DNA of 64,000 nt, from the NCBI GenBank assembly GCA_023139045.1, contig JAGLOJ010000038.1, forward strand, positions 46,969-110,968, written 5' to 3'. The notes under the pieces were generated by a model. That model saw only the letters and a list, made by a program, of their open reading frames with translations. It had not been told where the DNA came from and did no database searches. The position numbers were made by a program, and so were the translations under genes. This document shows positions 52,365 through 61,667 of this stretch, in pieces (position 1 is the stretch's first letter; each line of letters starts with the position of its first letter). This stretch comes from Candidatus Sabulitectum sp. (GTDB taxonomy: Bacteria > Fermentibacterota > Fermentibacteria > Fermentibacterales > JCC-6).

Positions 52365-53207
52365 TTATTTACGATTCGGAAGCTGGGCGACAATCATTCC
52401 AGCGAACATCAGAACTGCCCCGGAGATTTCTGCAGTTGTCAGGGTTTCTCCAAGGAGAATGCAGCCTCCAAGAGCGGCGAACACCGCTTCCAGGCACATG
52501 ATCATTGCAGCAGGGGCTGGCTTTACCCGTTTCTGCGCAAATATTTGAATGGTGAAGCCGATTCCGACGGATAGAAAACCGCTGTATGCCAGGGGAAGCC
52601 AGACGCTTGTGATTCCTCCCCATGATTCCTTCAGTATCAGGGCTGCTGCTGCACTGAGAATAGTCACTGTGGTGAATTGAACAACAGCGAAACCTCCAGG
52701 ATGGTACCTTTCTGCATATCTGCCGATGAGTCTTACATGAAGAGCCCACATCACAGCACCTGCAAGCACAAGGATATCACCGGGATTAACTGATTTGAAA
52801 CCCTGTGAGAAACTCAATTGCCAGAGACCCGCCAGAGTCAGCGCAATGCCGATCCAGAGTTTCTTCCCTTCTCTGTGACCGGTAAGAAGACCCAGCACAG
52901 GAACAAAAACTATGTACAGTCCGGTAATGAAGCCGGCCTTGCCGGCAGTTGTGTAGACAATACCCCATTGCTGGAAGGCTGCTCCGGTGAACAGGATTGA
53001 GCCTGCAAGAAAAGCCTGCTTCAGGTAATTCCGGTTCAGGTGTTTCCTGAAAATCGGGTAGAGAATAAGTGATCCAAGGCCGAACCTGATGGTGTTGAAC
53101 ACCATGGGGCCAAGGTGATCCATGCCGGCACGCTGTGCTACAAAAGCCAGACCCCATATAACAGCAGTGATAAAAAGCAGGAACCTCGCAGATCTGCGGG
53201 CGATCAA
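52365..53207 (-). CDS. EamA/DMT-family transporter
   Basis: The 280-residue protein has ten hydrophobic helices in two EamA repeats (FLLFITAVIWGLAFVAQRAG; LVLAGAVMWALHVRLIGRYA) and the usual GxxxxL and PVLGLLTG segments. The family exports amino acids or other metabolites; substrate unknown. It starts 3 nt after the ThiS-like gene on the same strand. Confidence 0.85.
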   Translation of the reverse strand: MIARRSARFLLFITAVIWGLAFVAQRAGMDHLGPMVFNTIRFGLGSLILYPIFRKHLNRNYLKQAFLAGSILFTGAAFQQWGIVYTTAGKAGFITGLYIVFVPVLGLLTGHREGKKLWIGIALTLAGLWQLSFSQGFKSVNPGDILVLAGAVMWALHVRLIGRYAERYHPGGFAVVQFTTVTILSAAAALILKESWGGITSVWLPLAYSGFLSVGIGFTIQIFAQKRVKPAPAAMIMCLEAVFAALGGCILLGETLTTAEISGAVLMFAGMIVAQLPNRK

Positions 53208-53210
53208 AAC

Positions 53211-53408
53211 TTAACCGCCGGAAATAAGGTGAATTACTTTGACATCCACTTCATCAGGAACCGTTGTTGTATCGTAGTCTGCTCGTTTTACAAGGATCCC
53301 GTTGACCTTGGTAACCAGCATTCTGAATTTGTAATTTTTCGCGTTAAGAATATCCCTGATGGTCATACCGTCATGCCACTCGAGTTTGTCTCCGTTTACA
53401 ATTATCAT
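53211..53408 (-). CDS. ThiS/MoaD-like sulfur carrier protein
   Basis: This 65-residue protein has the ubiquitin-like fold pattern: MIIVNGDKLEWHDGMTIRDI, then FRMLVTKVNGILVKRADYD, and ends in the double glycine (ISGG) that is thiocarboxylated in ThiS, MoaD and related carriers. No ThiF/ThiG or MoaE partner is adjacent, so pathway is open (thiamine, molybdopterin or other). It is next to the EamA gene. Confidence 0.8.
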   Translation of the reverse strand: MIIVNGDKLEWHDGMTIRDILNAKNYKFRMLVTKVNGILVKRADYDTTTVPDEVDVKVIHLISGG

Positions 53409-53496
53409 GAAAAGTCCTTTCCAGGTTTGCTGGAATATATCACCGGCCCTGGTGTAACATCATCGTAAATGGTTCAACTCTTGAAAGGAGAGAAAA

Positions 53497-55812
53497 ATGA
53501 TTGGTGCAGTACTTGGTTTGAGTGCACTTCTGATGGTTATGCCTTCGGATGATTACTCCAGAATGATTGTAATGGATGATGAAGGAATCGTATCGGATCT
53601 GCCACTGGAGCACACAGAGGCTCACATAACTGTCGATGGTTCTATTCAGCTTGTTACGGTACGACAGGTGTACGGCAACCCATATTCCCATCCCATCGAA
53701 GCGGTGTATGTTTTTCCGCTGCCCGAGAGCGGAGCGGTGTACAGCATGGACATGGAGATAGGCGACAGAAGAATCGAAGGCGAGATCAAGGAAAGACTTG
53801 AGGCTCAGAGGATATACGAGGAGGCTATCAGCCAGGGCAGAACCGCTGCTCTGCTGGAGCAGGAAAGGCCGAACATCTTCACCCAGACAGTAGGAAACAT
53901 TCTACCCGGTGACGACATTGTGATAGAGATTATGTATGCCGCACCTGTTGAATACGATGGTGGTAACTGGGAGGTAGTCTACCCGATGGTTGTGGGTCCC
54001 AGATTCAGCCCGAACGGAGTTTCGGATGTGAACAGGATAACACCTGACATCGTTCCTGAGGATACAAGAAGCGGGTATGACATCGAGCTTTCATTAACAC
54101 TCGATCCAGGTTTCCCAATCCGCGAATTCGAGTCTTTGAATCATGCGGTCAGAACAGAGATTCGGGATAATGATAAACTTTATGTTGAGTTAAGCAGAGA
54201 GCATGAAATTCCGAACAGAGACTTTGTTTTTACTTACAGAACCGCCGGGAATGACATTGGAGCAGGAGTTGTTTCCCACAATGGAGAGATGGGTGGACAT
54301 TTTATGCTGATGCTTGAGCCGGATGCGGATGTTGACCCGGGAGACATCGCACCCAAGGAGATATTCTTTGTAGTGGACAACTCCGGATCTATGAGTGGTC
54401 AGCCCATGGAAGTTGCAAAAGAAACGGTAAGACAATTCGTTCGCGGAATGAACCCCGATGATTCCTTTCAGATAATGAGGTTCAGTGAGACGGCCAGCTC
54501 CATGAGCAGCGAACCCATGGAGAATACTACTGCAAATGTCAGACGGGGAATAGAATACATCAATTCCATGGCAGGTATGGGTGGAACAATGATGATTGAG
54601 GGTGTCAGGGCTTGCGTGGGGTATCCCGAAGACCCTGAAAGAATGCGCTACATCATATTTCTTACCGACGGATACATTGGGAACGAATTAGAAATTCTTT
54701 CAGAACTGCGAACAACTCTCGGAGAGCACACAAGGTTGTTCAGTATAGGCGTTGGATCAAGTGTTAACAGATATCTCATTGAAGGTCTGGCGGAAGAAGG
54801 CAGAGGTTATGCCGTGTATGTGGGGCTTGATCAGAACCCGAAGAGTGCAGTTGAAGATGTTTACAACAAGATCAACAATCCGTACCTGGTTAACATAGAG
54901 ATAGACTGGGGCAATCTGGATGTAAGAGAAGTGTACCCTCGAGAGATCCGTGACCTCTACGATGGAGAACCACTGGTTGTTGTGGGCCGCTACGGTGATT
55001 CCGGCAGAGATGAAATCACCATCACCGGAACCCTGAACGGCAGGAACTGGGAAAGATCAATGAATGTTAGGCTTGTTTCCAGTGGTGGTTCAGAGGCGGC
55101 TGACAGACTGTGGGCAAGACGCAAGATTCACCATCTTAACCGCCTGGTTCTTGATTCCGGTTACAGAGGGAAACGCTCTGATGGTCTTATTGAAGCGATC
55201 ATCGGAGTCTCTCTTGACTATGGAGTACTTTGTGAGCAGACTGCATTCGTTGCAGTTGACAGCTACGTGCGAACCGATGGAAGCAGCCCTGAAACAGTGG
55301 GAATCCCTGTGAATATGCCTGAGGGTGTGAGCTATACAGGTATTTTCGGTGGAATTGCTGCTCAGACTTCTTCATCCACCAGTATGTACAGATCAATCGC
55401 TCCAGCTCCTGCTGCATACGGCTCTGGTACTGCCGGAGGAGGATCGCTGATGAATGGATTCGCAGTATCCGGCGAGGTACAAGAATGCTGTGATCAGACT
55501 GCATATGAGCACATTCCAGTGTATTCAGCCACTCTTGGAGGAGTCAGTGATTACCTTGGAGCAAGACCCTCCCAGTTCAGATCGGTAATTCTTGAACTGA
55601 TAGATGAGCTGAATGCAGACAGTGACATTCTCGGTCCCGGTGAAATCAGGATTGAGATCACAGTGAACAGTTCAGGTGTCATTACCGGTATCAGAATCAT
55701 GGAAGACACAGTGGAGATTGATGAAGTTGCTGAGATAGTGGAGAACTTCCTGCTGGGAGAGACAATACAGGGAGCCTCTACTGGAACATCAACGGTAACA
55801 ATAGTTTTCTGA
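53497..55812 (+). CDS. VIT and von Willebrand A domain protein, secreted
   Basis: The 771-residue protein has an N-terminal hydrophobic segment. Next is a vault/inter-alpha-trypsin (VIT) domain (ITVDGSIQLVTVRQVYGNPY, then VYVFPLPESGAVYSMDM), followed by a vWA domain with the MIDAS motif FVVDNSGSMSGQPM (DxSxS). The C-terminal 200 residues include a conserved Cys-containing segment and end in a TonB_C/AgmX-like strand (GEIRIEITVNSSGVITGIRI). It probably binds other proteins at the cell surface through the metal site. AAGGAGAG precedes ATG 53497. Confidence 0.85.
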   Translation: MIGAVLGLSALLMVMPSDDYSRMIVMDDEGIVSDLPLEHTEAHITVDGSIQLVTVRQVYGNPYSHPIEAVYVFPLPESGAVYSMDMEIGDRRIEGEIKERLEAQRIYEEAISQGRTAALLEQERPNIFTQTVGNILPGDDIVIEIMYAAPVEYDGGNWEVVYPMVVGPRFSPNGVSDVNRITPDIVPEDTRSGYDIELSLTLDPGFPIREFESLNHAVRTEIRDNDKLYVELSREHEIPNRDFVFTYRTAGNDIGAGVVSHNGEMGGHFMLMLEPDADVDPGDIAPKEIFFVVDNSGSMSGQPMEVAKETVRQFVRGMNPDDSFQIMRFSETASSMSSEPMENTTANVRRGIEYINSMAGMGGTMMIEGVRACVGYPEDPERMRYIIFLTDGYIGNELEILSELRTTLGEHTRLFSIGVGSSVNRYLIEGLAEEGRGYAVYVGLDQNPKSAVEDVYNKINNPYLVNIEIDWGNLDVREVYPREIRDLYDGEPLVVVGRYGDSGRDEITITGTLNGRNWERSMNVRLVSSGGSEAADRLWARRKIHHLNRLVLDSGYRGKRSDGLIEAIIGVSLDYGVLCEQTAFVAVDSYVRTDGSSPETVGIPVNMPEGVSYTGIFGGIAAQTSSSTSMYRSIAPAPAAYGSGTAGGGSLMNGFAVSGEVQECCDQTAYEHIPVYSATLGGVSDYLGARPSQFRSVILELIDELNADSDILGPGEIRIEITVNSSGVITGIRIMEDTVEIDEVAEIVENFLLGETIQGASTGTSTVTIVF

Positions 55813-55829
55813 GACATCTGTTTTCAAAC

Positions 55830-55858
55830 AAGGGGGTGGCCTGATCGGCCGCCCCCTT
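55830..55858 (+). terminator. Terminator after the VIT/vWA gene
   Basis: AAGGGGGTGGCC (55830-55841) pairs with GGCCGCCCCCTT (55847-55858) with one mismatch around the 5-nt loop, followed by GTATTTTAA. The following 256 bp to the OsmC start show no gene I can support. Confidence 0.75.
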
Positions 55859-56114
55859 GTATTTTAACGCACGGTTCAAAAATGAAGAGAAATGTATTGA
55901 ACAACTTTGTTCCGGATGTTATGAGCAGCAGGTATACAAATCAAACACCGGCAATGCTGAGAGACATGCAGGGCAGACAGGGATGTTGATCGCCAATTCT
56001 GTGGCATCATGCAACTGACCCGCTTGCGGGAAGATATCTCTGACCGGGTTTCCAGAGGAATTTCAGCCAGGTATTTAGAGAAAAAGTTTTTAAAGAAACA
56101 GGAGTGATGAAGAG

Positions 56115-56525
56115 ATGGATATGAAAATTGTGTTTCCCGGCGGAAAAAAAGTAGATGCGTTGATTGAAGGCTTCACCATCAAGACAGACCAGGGTGTAGA
56201 CGGCGGGGGAGAAGGATCCGCACCGGAACCGTTCACTCTCTTTCTTGCCTCCATGGGAACCTGTGCGGGGATTTTTGTACTTTCTTTCTGCCAGCATCGA
56301 GGATTGGATACAGAAGGGATATCGCTTACTGTGTCACCTGAGGTTGATCCTGAAAAGAGTCTGGTTGGCAAGTTTAAAATCAACATTATTGTTCCAGATG
56401 CTTTCCCGCAGAAATATCATGCTGCTCTTGTTCGATCAGCAGCACAGTGCGCAGTTGCCAGGCATGTTGAACAGGCAATGCCAAAATTCAATATTGAAGT
56501 TCTCACAGAATCGGAGCTTTCATGA
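56115..56525 (+). CDS. OsmC/Ohr-family protein
   Basis: The 136-residue protein has the OsmC pattern: PEPFTLFLASMGTCAGIFVL, with the peroxidatic Cys, a second Cys in SFCQHRGLDTEG, then strand GKFKINIIVP and the helix with ARHVEQAMP. Family members reduce organic hydroperoxides, but many single-domain homologues are of unknown role. Its stop overlaps the cupin ATG (ATGA), so the two are cotranscribed. Confidence 0.8.
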   Translation: MDMKIVFPGGKKVDALIEGFTIKTDQGVDGGGEGSAPEPFTLFLASMGTCAGIFVLSFCQHRGLDTEGISLTVSPEVDPEKSLVGKFKINIIVPDAFPQKYHAALVRSAAQCAVARHVEQAMPKFNIEVLTESELS

Positions 56526-56857
56526 TTGTTCGCCGGTACACAGATGTGAAAACAGAAGCGATTAATGCTGAAGGTGCAAAAGGTGTTGCTAAACGGGTTC
56601 TGATCTCGAGATCTGATGGTGCTCCCAACTTCATAATGAGACAGTTTACAATTGAACCCGGTGGAAATACCCCTTACCATACCCATGACTGGGAGCATGA
56701 AGTCTATGTGCTTTCCGGAAAAGGCCGGGTCAGACAGTCAGATAGTGTTTGCGATCTGAGTGCTGGAAGCGTTGTTCTTGTGCTTCCGAATGAGGAACAT
56801 GGTTTTATCAATTCGGGTGTGGAACCTCTTGTTTTTCTCTGCTCCGTTCCGAAATAA
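56522..56857 (+). CDS. Cupin-domain protein
   Basis: A 111-residue single cupin with the two motifs: TPYHTHDWEHEVYVLSGKG (His-His-Glu metal ligands) and LPNEEHGFINSG (late His). The metal-binding set is complete. Small cupins of this kind bind small ligands or act in regulation. It follows the OsmC gene with a 4-nt overlap. Confidence 0.85.
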   Translation: MIVRRYTDVKTEAINAEGAKGVAKRVLISRSDGAPNFIMRQFTIEPGGNTPYHTHDWEHEVYVLSGKGRVRQSDSVCDLSAGSVVLVLPNEEHGFINSGVEPLVFLCSVPK

Positions 56858-56866
56858 ACTACTGAG

Positions 56867-56892
56867 CCCCCGGATAAGATTCTCTTCGGGGG
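56867..56892 (+). terminator. Stem-loop between cupin and DUF4143 genes
   Basis: CCCCCG (56867-56872) pairs with CGGGGG (56887-56892). It stands 10 bp after the cupin stop and ends at the stop codon of the convergent DUF4143 gene, so it can serve both. No clear T-run. Confidence 0.45.
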
Positions 56893-58074
56893 TTATACAA
56901 AAGCATTCAGGAATCTGTCTGCTGAGATAATGCGAACATTCGAGTTTTGTTCAACATAGTCTACTCCATTTTCCATTACAACCATGAACCGTTCTGTGAT
57001 GTCAAGACGCTCACCAAAGTATTTGAGAGGTTGAAGTCTGCCACCTTGTTTCAGTTTACATTCCACGATGAGCCAGGGTTTGTTCTCCCATTCTATAAGG
57101 AAATCTACCTCTCTTTTGTCTGTGTCCCGCACATAAAAAAGCCTGGCTGAGTATCCGTATGTATCTGATGCGAAATTGCAGAATTTCAGAAGATGCGACG
57201 CGATCAGGTTCTCAAATCGAGATCCTGGATCGTCAAGAACTGACCAGTCCCATAGATAGTATTTAGATTCCTTGCGCAATGCTCGTTGAAGGCTTTTGTG
57301 GTATGGTGGAACTTTGAAAGTGAAGTAGTTTTCACTGAAAATGTCCAGCCAGCTTTTAACAGTTTTCGGGCTTACCCCAAGATCTCCTGCGAAAGATTTC
57401 ATAGAGAGGGGGCTGCACACCCGGTTATTGAGCATATGCCCCATCAACTCGAGTTTGGTTATCAGGTTTACTCCTGCTGTGTCTCTGATGTCTTCCCTGA
57501 TAACTGTTTCAAACCGGTTTTGTTTCCATCGCCTCCATTGTCTTTTATTGCTGGCCAGTAATGGTTCAGGGAATCCACCGAAGTCGGAAAGTTGGTTCAA
57601 CCCTTCAGATTCTCTATCAAAGCACAGAGATGGCGTTGCTTTTTCTTTCAGTTGAAACGAGTAATTACCTGCCGGGGAAAGTTCTCTCAGTGAAAAAGGA
57701 TGCAATCTATGGAGAAGATATCTTCCAGAAAGAGAATCACCACCCCTTGTGTAAATATTCAGTCTTGAACTTCCGGTTACGATCATGTGCATATTTTTGT
57801 TTCTGGTGTCCCAGATGCCTTTCACAAGATTCTTCCAGTCTGGCTCTTTATGAATTTCATCAAGTATCAGCAGATCAGTATCCGGGCTCCAGCGAAAGTT
57901 TGAAATTTGCTGACGGTGAGCAGAGTTATCCCAGTTCAGGTAAACTGGTCTGGAGTATTTTTTAGCGATTGTTTGTGCCAGGGTAGTTTTACCTACCTGC
58001 CTGGGACCAGCGAGAAAAACCATTTTGCTTTCAATGTCTTTCTCAATGATGCTCTGCAAATATCTGGTTTTCAA
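56893..58074 (-). CDS. AAA ATPase with DUF4143 domain
   Basis: The 393-residue protein has Walker A FLAGPRQVGKTTLAQTIA and Walker B LLILDEIHKEPDWK, followed by a helical domain and the DUF4143 domain, which has a nuclease-like core (YVRDTDKREVDFLIE then PWLIVECKLKQGG). Such proteins are common in mobile and defence contexts and have no fixed function. The sequence upstream to 58221 is AT-rich and non-coding, with a promoter-like start region. Confidence 0.85.
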   Translation of the reverse strand: MKTRYLQSIIEKDIESKMVFLAGPRQVGKTTLAQTIAKKYSRPVYLNWDNSAHRQQISNFRWSPDTDLLILDEIHKEPDWKNLVKGIWDTRNKNMHMIVTGSSRLNIYTRGGDSLSGRYLLHRLHPFSLRELSPAGNYSFQLKEKATPSLCFDRESEGLNQLSDFGGFPEPLLASNKRQWRRWKQNRFETVIREDIRDTAGVNLITKLELMGHMLNNRVCSPLSMKSFAGDLGVSPKTVKSWLDIFSENYFTFKVPPYHKSLQRALRKESKYYLWDWSVLDDPGSRFENLIASHLLKFCNFASDTYGYSARLFYVRDTDKREVDFLIEWENKPWLIVECKLKQGGRLQPLKYFGERLDITERFMVVMENGVDYVEQNSNVRIISADRFLNAFV

Positions 58075-58221
58075 AATGAGTTCCTCGTTAATTATGGAGT
58101 ACTCTCCAAATATGTCATGATAATTATGGAATGCAATCCCGAATTAACGGAAATGAGATTTGCTGAACATATTGCTGTTGAAGATGATAATAGAATTGAA
58201 ATCAATCATCTGTACAAAAAC

Positions 58222-58986
58222 TCAGTACTGACTCATCTTGTTCAGTTTTTTTGCCTTTGTTTCCATCTTCTTGAAGACAGCAAGCCCAAGAGCCAGGTAG
58301 AAGATGCTGTTACCGGCAATGAACAGATACCACCACGCCGGGAAACTGGCTCCCTGCACTATTGAATTCCGAACAGCCGCCGCTCCGGCTATGAACGGCA
58401 GGAATGCATATGGTGTCATCGGATAGGTTGGCAGAAGCATAAGACCGATCAGACCGAAGGAGAGTATACCGTTTACGGAACTGATTTTCTTGTGGATCAA
58501 TCCCAGACCACCCATCATGAAACTTATTCCAACAAGAGAAAGGGTTGATAGGAGAACCATTCCATACAGGTATAAAAGATTAACACTCATCCACCTGCCT
58601 GTTGCTGCCATGGAAAGGTAGAGCATAATTGTCATGATGATGAAGTTGAAAAGGATGTTGACAAGTGCCCTGAAGAAGAAAATTTTGTGGGCGCCCAGTG
58701 GAGAAAGGTAGAGCTGTTCAAGGGTTCCTCTCTGAGATTCGCCCAGTATTTCACTACCGGTATTTCCCAGGGCAAGCATGGCACTGACCCAGAGAATGTA
58801 ACCAACCAGCATGCTGTCAAGTGAATCACCGGTAACGCCTGAGCCTCCAATTGTCTTCACTCCCCAGAACATTCCCATGAATATCAGAAAGAGCACAACC
58901 ACCATTGCCACTGTGTTGAACATGTACCTGCGAAGACTCCAGTACATCATCCGCCCTTCAGCACCAAAGAGATTAAGCGTTCTCAT
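58222..58986 (-). CDS. ABC-2 type transporter permease
   Basis: The 254-residue membrane protein has six hydrophobic helices and the ABC-2 pattern (TGSEILGESQRGTLEQLYLS, the family coupling-helix region, then a late GLGLIHKKISSVNG). It pairs with the ATPase gene upstream, overlapping it by 14 nt. Substrate unknown; drug, lipid or polysaccharide export are possibilities. Confidence 0.85.
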   Translation of the reverse strand: MRTLNLFGAEGRMMYWSLRRYMFNTVAMVVVLFLIFMGMFWGVKTIGGSGVTGDSLDSMLVGYILWVSAMLALGNTGSEILGESQRGTLEQLYLSPLGAHKIFFFRALVNILFNFIIMTIMLYLSMAATGRWMSVNLLYLYGMVLLSTLSLVGISFMMGGLGLIHKKISSVNGILSFGLIGLMLLPTYPMTPYAFLPFIAGAAAVRNSIVQGASFPAWWYLFIAGNSIFYLALGLAVFKKMETKAKKLNKMSQY

Positions 58987-59914
58987 TATGTTCCCCTCTG
59001 ATCACTTCAAGGAAAATGTCCTCAAGGTCGTTCTCCACGCTGCGGAAGTTAAGCATCTTTATGCCGGATTCATCAAGTGCACGCATCAAAGGAATCAGAT
59101 AATCAACAGTTTCCAGCTCAATCTTCAGGGAATTGTTTCCGGTGGAAAGAGTACCCAGAGAAGATATTGAGTCCAGCAGTGTTTGATGCGGCTCTGTTTC
59201 CAGATCAATTATGAAATGCTTTCGGGCAAATTTCTCCTTCAGGGATTTTACAGTTTCATGGGAGATGATTTCACCCTTGCGAATGATAAGAATTCTCTGG
59301 CAGATGGATTCCACAAAGTCCATGTTGTGAGAGGTGATGAGAATTGTTTTTCCTTCCTTATCTACTACATCCACCAGCCATTCCATTATGGTTCTTGTGA
59401 TCTCAACATCCAGACCCAGCGTGGGCTCATCCAGAAGAAGAATTGATGGATCATGTATGAATGCACATGCCAGGGCGCATTTCTGCTTCATCCCTGCGGA
59501 AAACTGTCTTATCTCCTTGTTTGCCACATCTGCCAGCTCAAGACTTTCAAGAAGGTACTGTGCTCTATCTGTAATGTCTTTTCTCGGGATACCTCTGATG
59601 CCTGCGAAATATGTAAGATTTTCCATGGGAGTGAGATGCCAGTAGATGTTTCTGGCGCCCTCGAGAACGGCACCGACATTTTTCAGTATTTCACTTCTTT
59701 TTTTTCTGATAGAGAGGCCATTTATTTCTATTGTACCTTCATCGAATTCAATCAGGCCAAGGATTGACTTAAGTGTTGTGGTTTTTCCCGATCCGTTTGG
59801 GCCCAGTATGCCAAGAATCTCTCCAGCACGAACATCAAAGCTGATGTTGTTAACGGCGGTGAGGTCTGCATAAGTTTTTGAAAGGTTCTTAACTTGAATA
59901 CAGTTTTGCTGCAC
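58973..59914 (-). CDS. ABC transporter ATP-binding protein
   Basis: The 313-residue ATPase has Walker A GPNGSGKTTTLKS, signature FSAGMKQKCALACAFIHDP (an S-A-G-M variant of LSGGQ), Walker B LLLDEPTLGLD and the H-loop ITSHNMD. The C-terminal ~80 residues form the extra domain usual in ABC-2 exporter ATPases. It is the upstream gene of the exporter pair. Confidence 0.93.
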   Translation of the reverse strand: MQQNCIQVKNLSKTYADLTAVNNISFDVRAGEILGILGPNGSGKTTTLKSILGLIEFDEGTIEINGLSIRKKRSEILKNVGAVLEGARNIYWHLTPMENLTYFAGIRGIPRKDITDRAQYLLESLELADVANKEIRQFSAGMKQKCALACAFIHDPSILLLDEPTLGLDVEITRTIMEWLVDVVDKEGKTILITSHNMDFVESICQRILIIRKGEIISHETVKSLKEKFARKHFIIDLETEPHQTLLDSISSLGTLSTGNNSLKIELETVDYLIPLMRALDESGIKMLNFRSVENDLEDIFLEVIRGEHNENA

Positions 59915-60097
59915 TTGTTCTCCTCTCTGCTGTTCTGATGCAAAAAGATAATTGAATCAATCAGAATACACAAATATCTTTCGATAATTGCCTTTCACTT
60001 TACATGTCAAACAGAACTTTGAGAGATAACCCAAAGCAAAGCATGTAACTCGTTTCGAAGAAAAAACAGGCTGAGTGGTAAGACAATTATAGATGAA

Positions 60098-60247
60098 ATG
60101 TCAAACCTGGATTCTGTTTGTTTATGGTATCCCAGAAAAAGAAAAGCCGAGCAAATGCTGGAGGAACCAACGAAAATCCAAGGGAAAATACTGAAAACTT
60201 TCGGTTATGAAATTGAAAAAGGGGTCTTACAAAACCTGTCTCTCTAA
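60098..60247 (+). pseudogene. Possible transposase C-terminal remnant
   Basis: A 49-codon frame reads YPRKRKAEQMLEE then PTKIQGKILKTFGYEIEKG. The 'PTKLxxxQxxIL' and 'G' layout resembles the end of IS1634-type transposases. The flanking sequence (59915-60380) has no full transposase, no inverted ends and no other gene that I can support. It is a weak call. Confidence 0.3.
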
Positions 60248-60380
60248 GTTATTGATAGATCATTAGCTAGAGATTCATTTCCATTCCTGCTCTTAAACTT
60301 CTGTTTGAAATGAAAGTGTAACACTGTCTGCATTCCACCTGTCCTGCTGTCAGAGACCTCTAAACAGAAAGGATAGAGAA

Positions 60381-60494
60381 ATGGACTCATTCATCCCCAT
60401 CGTCGCCATCACCAGCTCTATAGGGGTACCTGCCGTTGTGATAATTGTTGCAATGGTGAAATTGCTTCAGTTGCCTTGTTTTGGGAATCAATGA
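60381..60494 (+). CDS. Short membrane peptide upstream of the lipoprotein gene
   Basis: ATG 60381 with AAGGA upstream opens a 37-codon frame: MDSFIPIVAITSSIGVPAVV, then IIVAMVKLLQLPCF. This one-helix sequence resembles the N-terminus of DUF6249-like membrane proteins, which would make it a truncated or stand-alone form. It ends 11 nt before the lipoprotein start, whose ribosome-binding site overlaps its stop, so translational coupling is likely. Confidence 0.5.
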   Translation: MDSFIPIVAITSSIGVPAVVIIVAMVKLLQLPCFGNQ

Positions 60495-60505
60495 AGGAGA
60501 AAAAA

Positions 60506-61612
60506 ATGACCATGAAATTGAGTGTTTTGTCTGCACTATCAGCAATATTTCTTGCCGGTTGCGGAGAAGAAGCAGCTGATTCAGCTGAACAGATGGTTGA
60601 ACTGAAGATTGTTGGAACAATTGGAGTTGAACTGGGAGACAGCAATTATGTACTTGGATCAGTACAGCAGATAGATCATGATCTTGATGGAAACATCCTT
60701 GTTCTTGATCGTTCTGCCTGCTGTGTCCGAGTTTACTCACCCGATGGGGAGTTTATCAGACAGATATCCAATGAGGGCAGCGGTCCGGGAGAGCTTCGCA
60801 ATCCCATGTCCATGACTGTAGTCGGTGACGGAAGAGTATTTGTTGAAACACCATTCAGCGGTGGTATGCATGCATTTACCGTCGAAGGTGAGTGGCTTGG
60901 AATTGTTACTCCTTTCCTCAACAATCCTCCCATGAACACCATCGGCGCCGACAGCAACGCCTATGTTGCACTCAGGCTGGAAGTTCTACCCGATGACAGA
61001 GGTGAACTTAAGGTGTCTACTTTCATTGGAAGGTACGAAGAGGAAGAAGAGCCTGCTGTCAAATACTGGGAGTATGAATTTCCATTTGATCCAAATGACC
61101 TTACTGCTCTGCTTAAAAACACCATCATGGGCCATGTATTCACAGCAGATAGAGAAGGAAATGTATTTATTGCAGAACTAACAAACGAGAAATATCTGGT
61201 ACAGGGTTTCCGTGCGGATGGTGAATTATTCCTTGAGATAGAGCAGGATGTTGAGCAGGTGGAAAAGACTCTTGAAGAAATAGACGAAGAAGAAACCTAT
61301 GTGCTTGCATACCTGGAGAGTCTGGGCGCAAGTGGAGTTGTTCTTGATTACAATGCAGACCCGTATAGAAACTCAATAAGTGAGATAGAGGCCGATGGAG
61401 ACGGCAGAGTCTGGGTTCGCAGGGGAACTGTTCTTCAACCGGTGTTTGATGTTTACAATGCAGCAGGTGAAGAGCTGTTTACAGTTTCTGTGCCTGAAGC
61501 TGGAGATGATGCAGTGTTCTGGGATTTCAACATAGACGAGCAGGGAATGACAGCTTACTCAATCAATCCCGAACTTTTCCAGCAGATCTACATTCTGGAA
61601 CTGGCTGAGTAA
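60506..61612 (+). CDS. Lipoprotein with 6-bladed beta-propeller (NHL-like)
   Basis: ATG 60506 is preferred because AAGGAG (60493-60498) sits 7 nt upstream. The signal peptide ends in a lipobox (FLAGCGEE), so the protein is lipidated. It continues with propeller repeats (VQQIDHDLDGNILVLDRSAC, then VRVYSPDGEFIRQI and GSGPGELRNPMSM) of the 6-bladed beta-propeller class common in Bacteroidota and relatives. A C-terminal acidic region follows. Role unknown; a surface binding function is likely. A terminator follows the stop. Confidence 0.8.
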   Translation: MTMKLSVLSALSAIFLAGCGEEAADSAEQMVELKIVGTIGVELGDSNYVLGSVQQIDHDLDGNILVLDRSACCVRVYSPDGEFIRQISNEGSGPGELRNPMSMTVVGDGRVFVETPFSGGMHAFTVEGEWLGIVTPFLNNPPMNTIGADSNAYVALRLEVLPDDRGELKVSTFIGRYEEEEEPAVKYWEYEFPFDPNDLTALLKNTIMGHVFTADREGNVFIAELTNEKYLVQGFRADGELFLEIEQDVEQVEKTLEEIDEEETYVLAYLESLGASGVVLDYNADPYRNSISEIEADGDGRVWVRRGTVLQPVFDVYNAAGEELFTVSVPEAGDDAVFWDFNIDEQGMTAYSINPELFQQIYILELAE

Positions 61613-61619
61613 AAAAAGA

Positions 61620-61642
61620 GGGGGAAGGCGTTTCCTTCCCCC
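61620..61642. terminator. Bidirectional terminator between convergent genes
   Basis: GGGGGAAGG (61620-61628) and CCTTCCCCC (61634-61642) form a perfect 9-bp stem with a 5-nt loop. A run of As precedes it and CTTTTTC follows, so it terminates both the lipoprotein gene and the TonB receptor gene (minus strand). Confidence 0.9.
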
Positions 61643-61667
61643 ACTTTTTCAAAAATCAGAACGGAAC

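Noticed and set aside
55881..56114. Frame with two TGA codons before the OsmC gene, considered as a second selenoprotein.
   Set aside because: The sequence around the TGAs has no recognisable redox motif, no similarity to a family, and no SECIS-like hairpin was seen.
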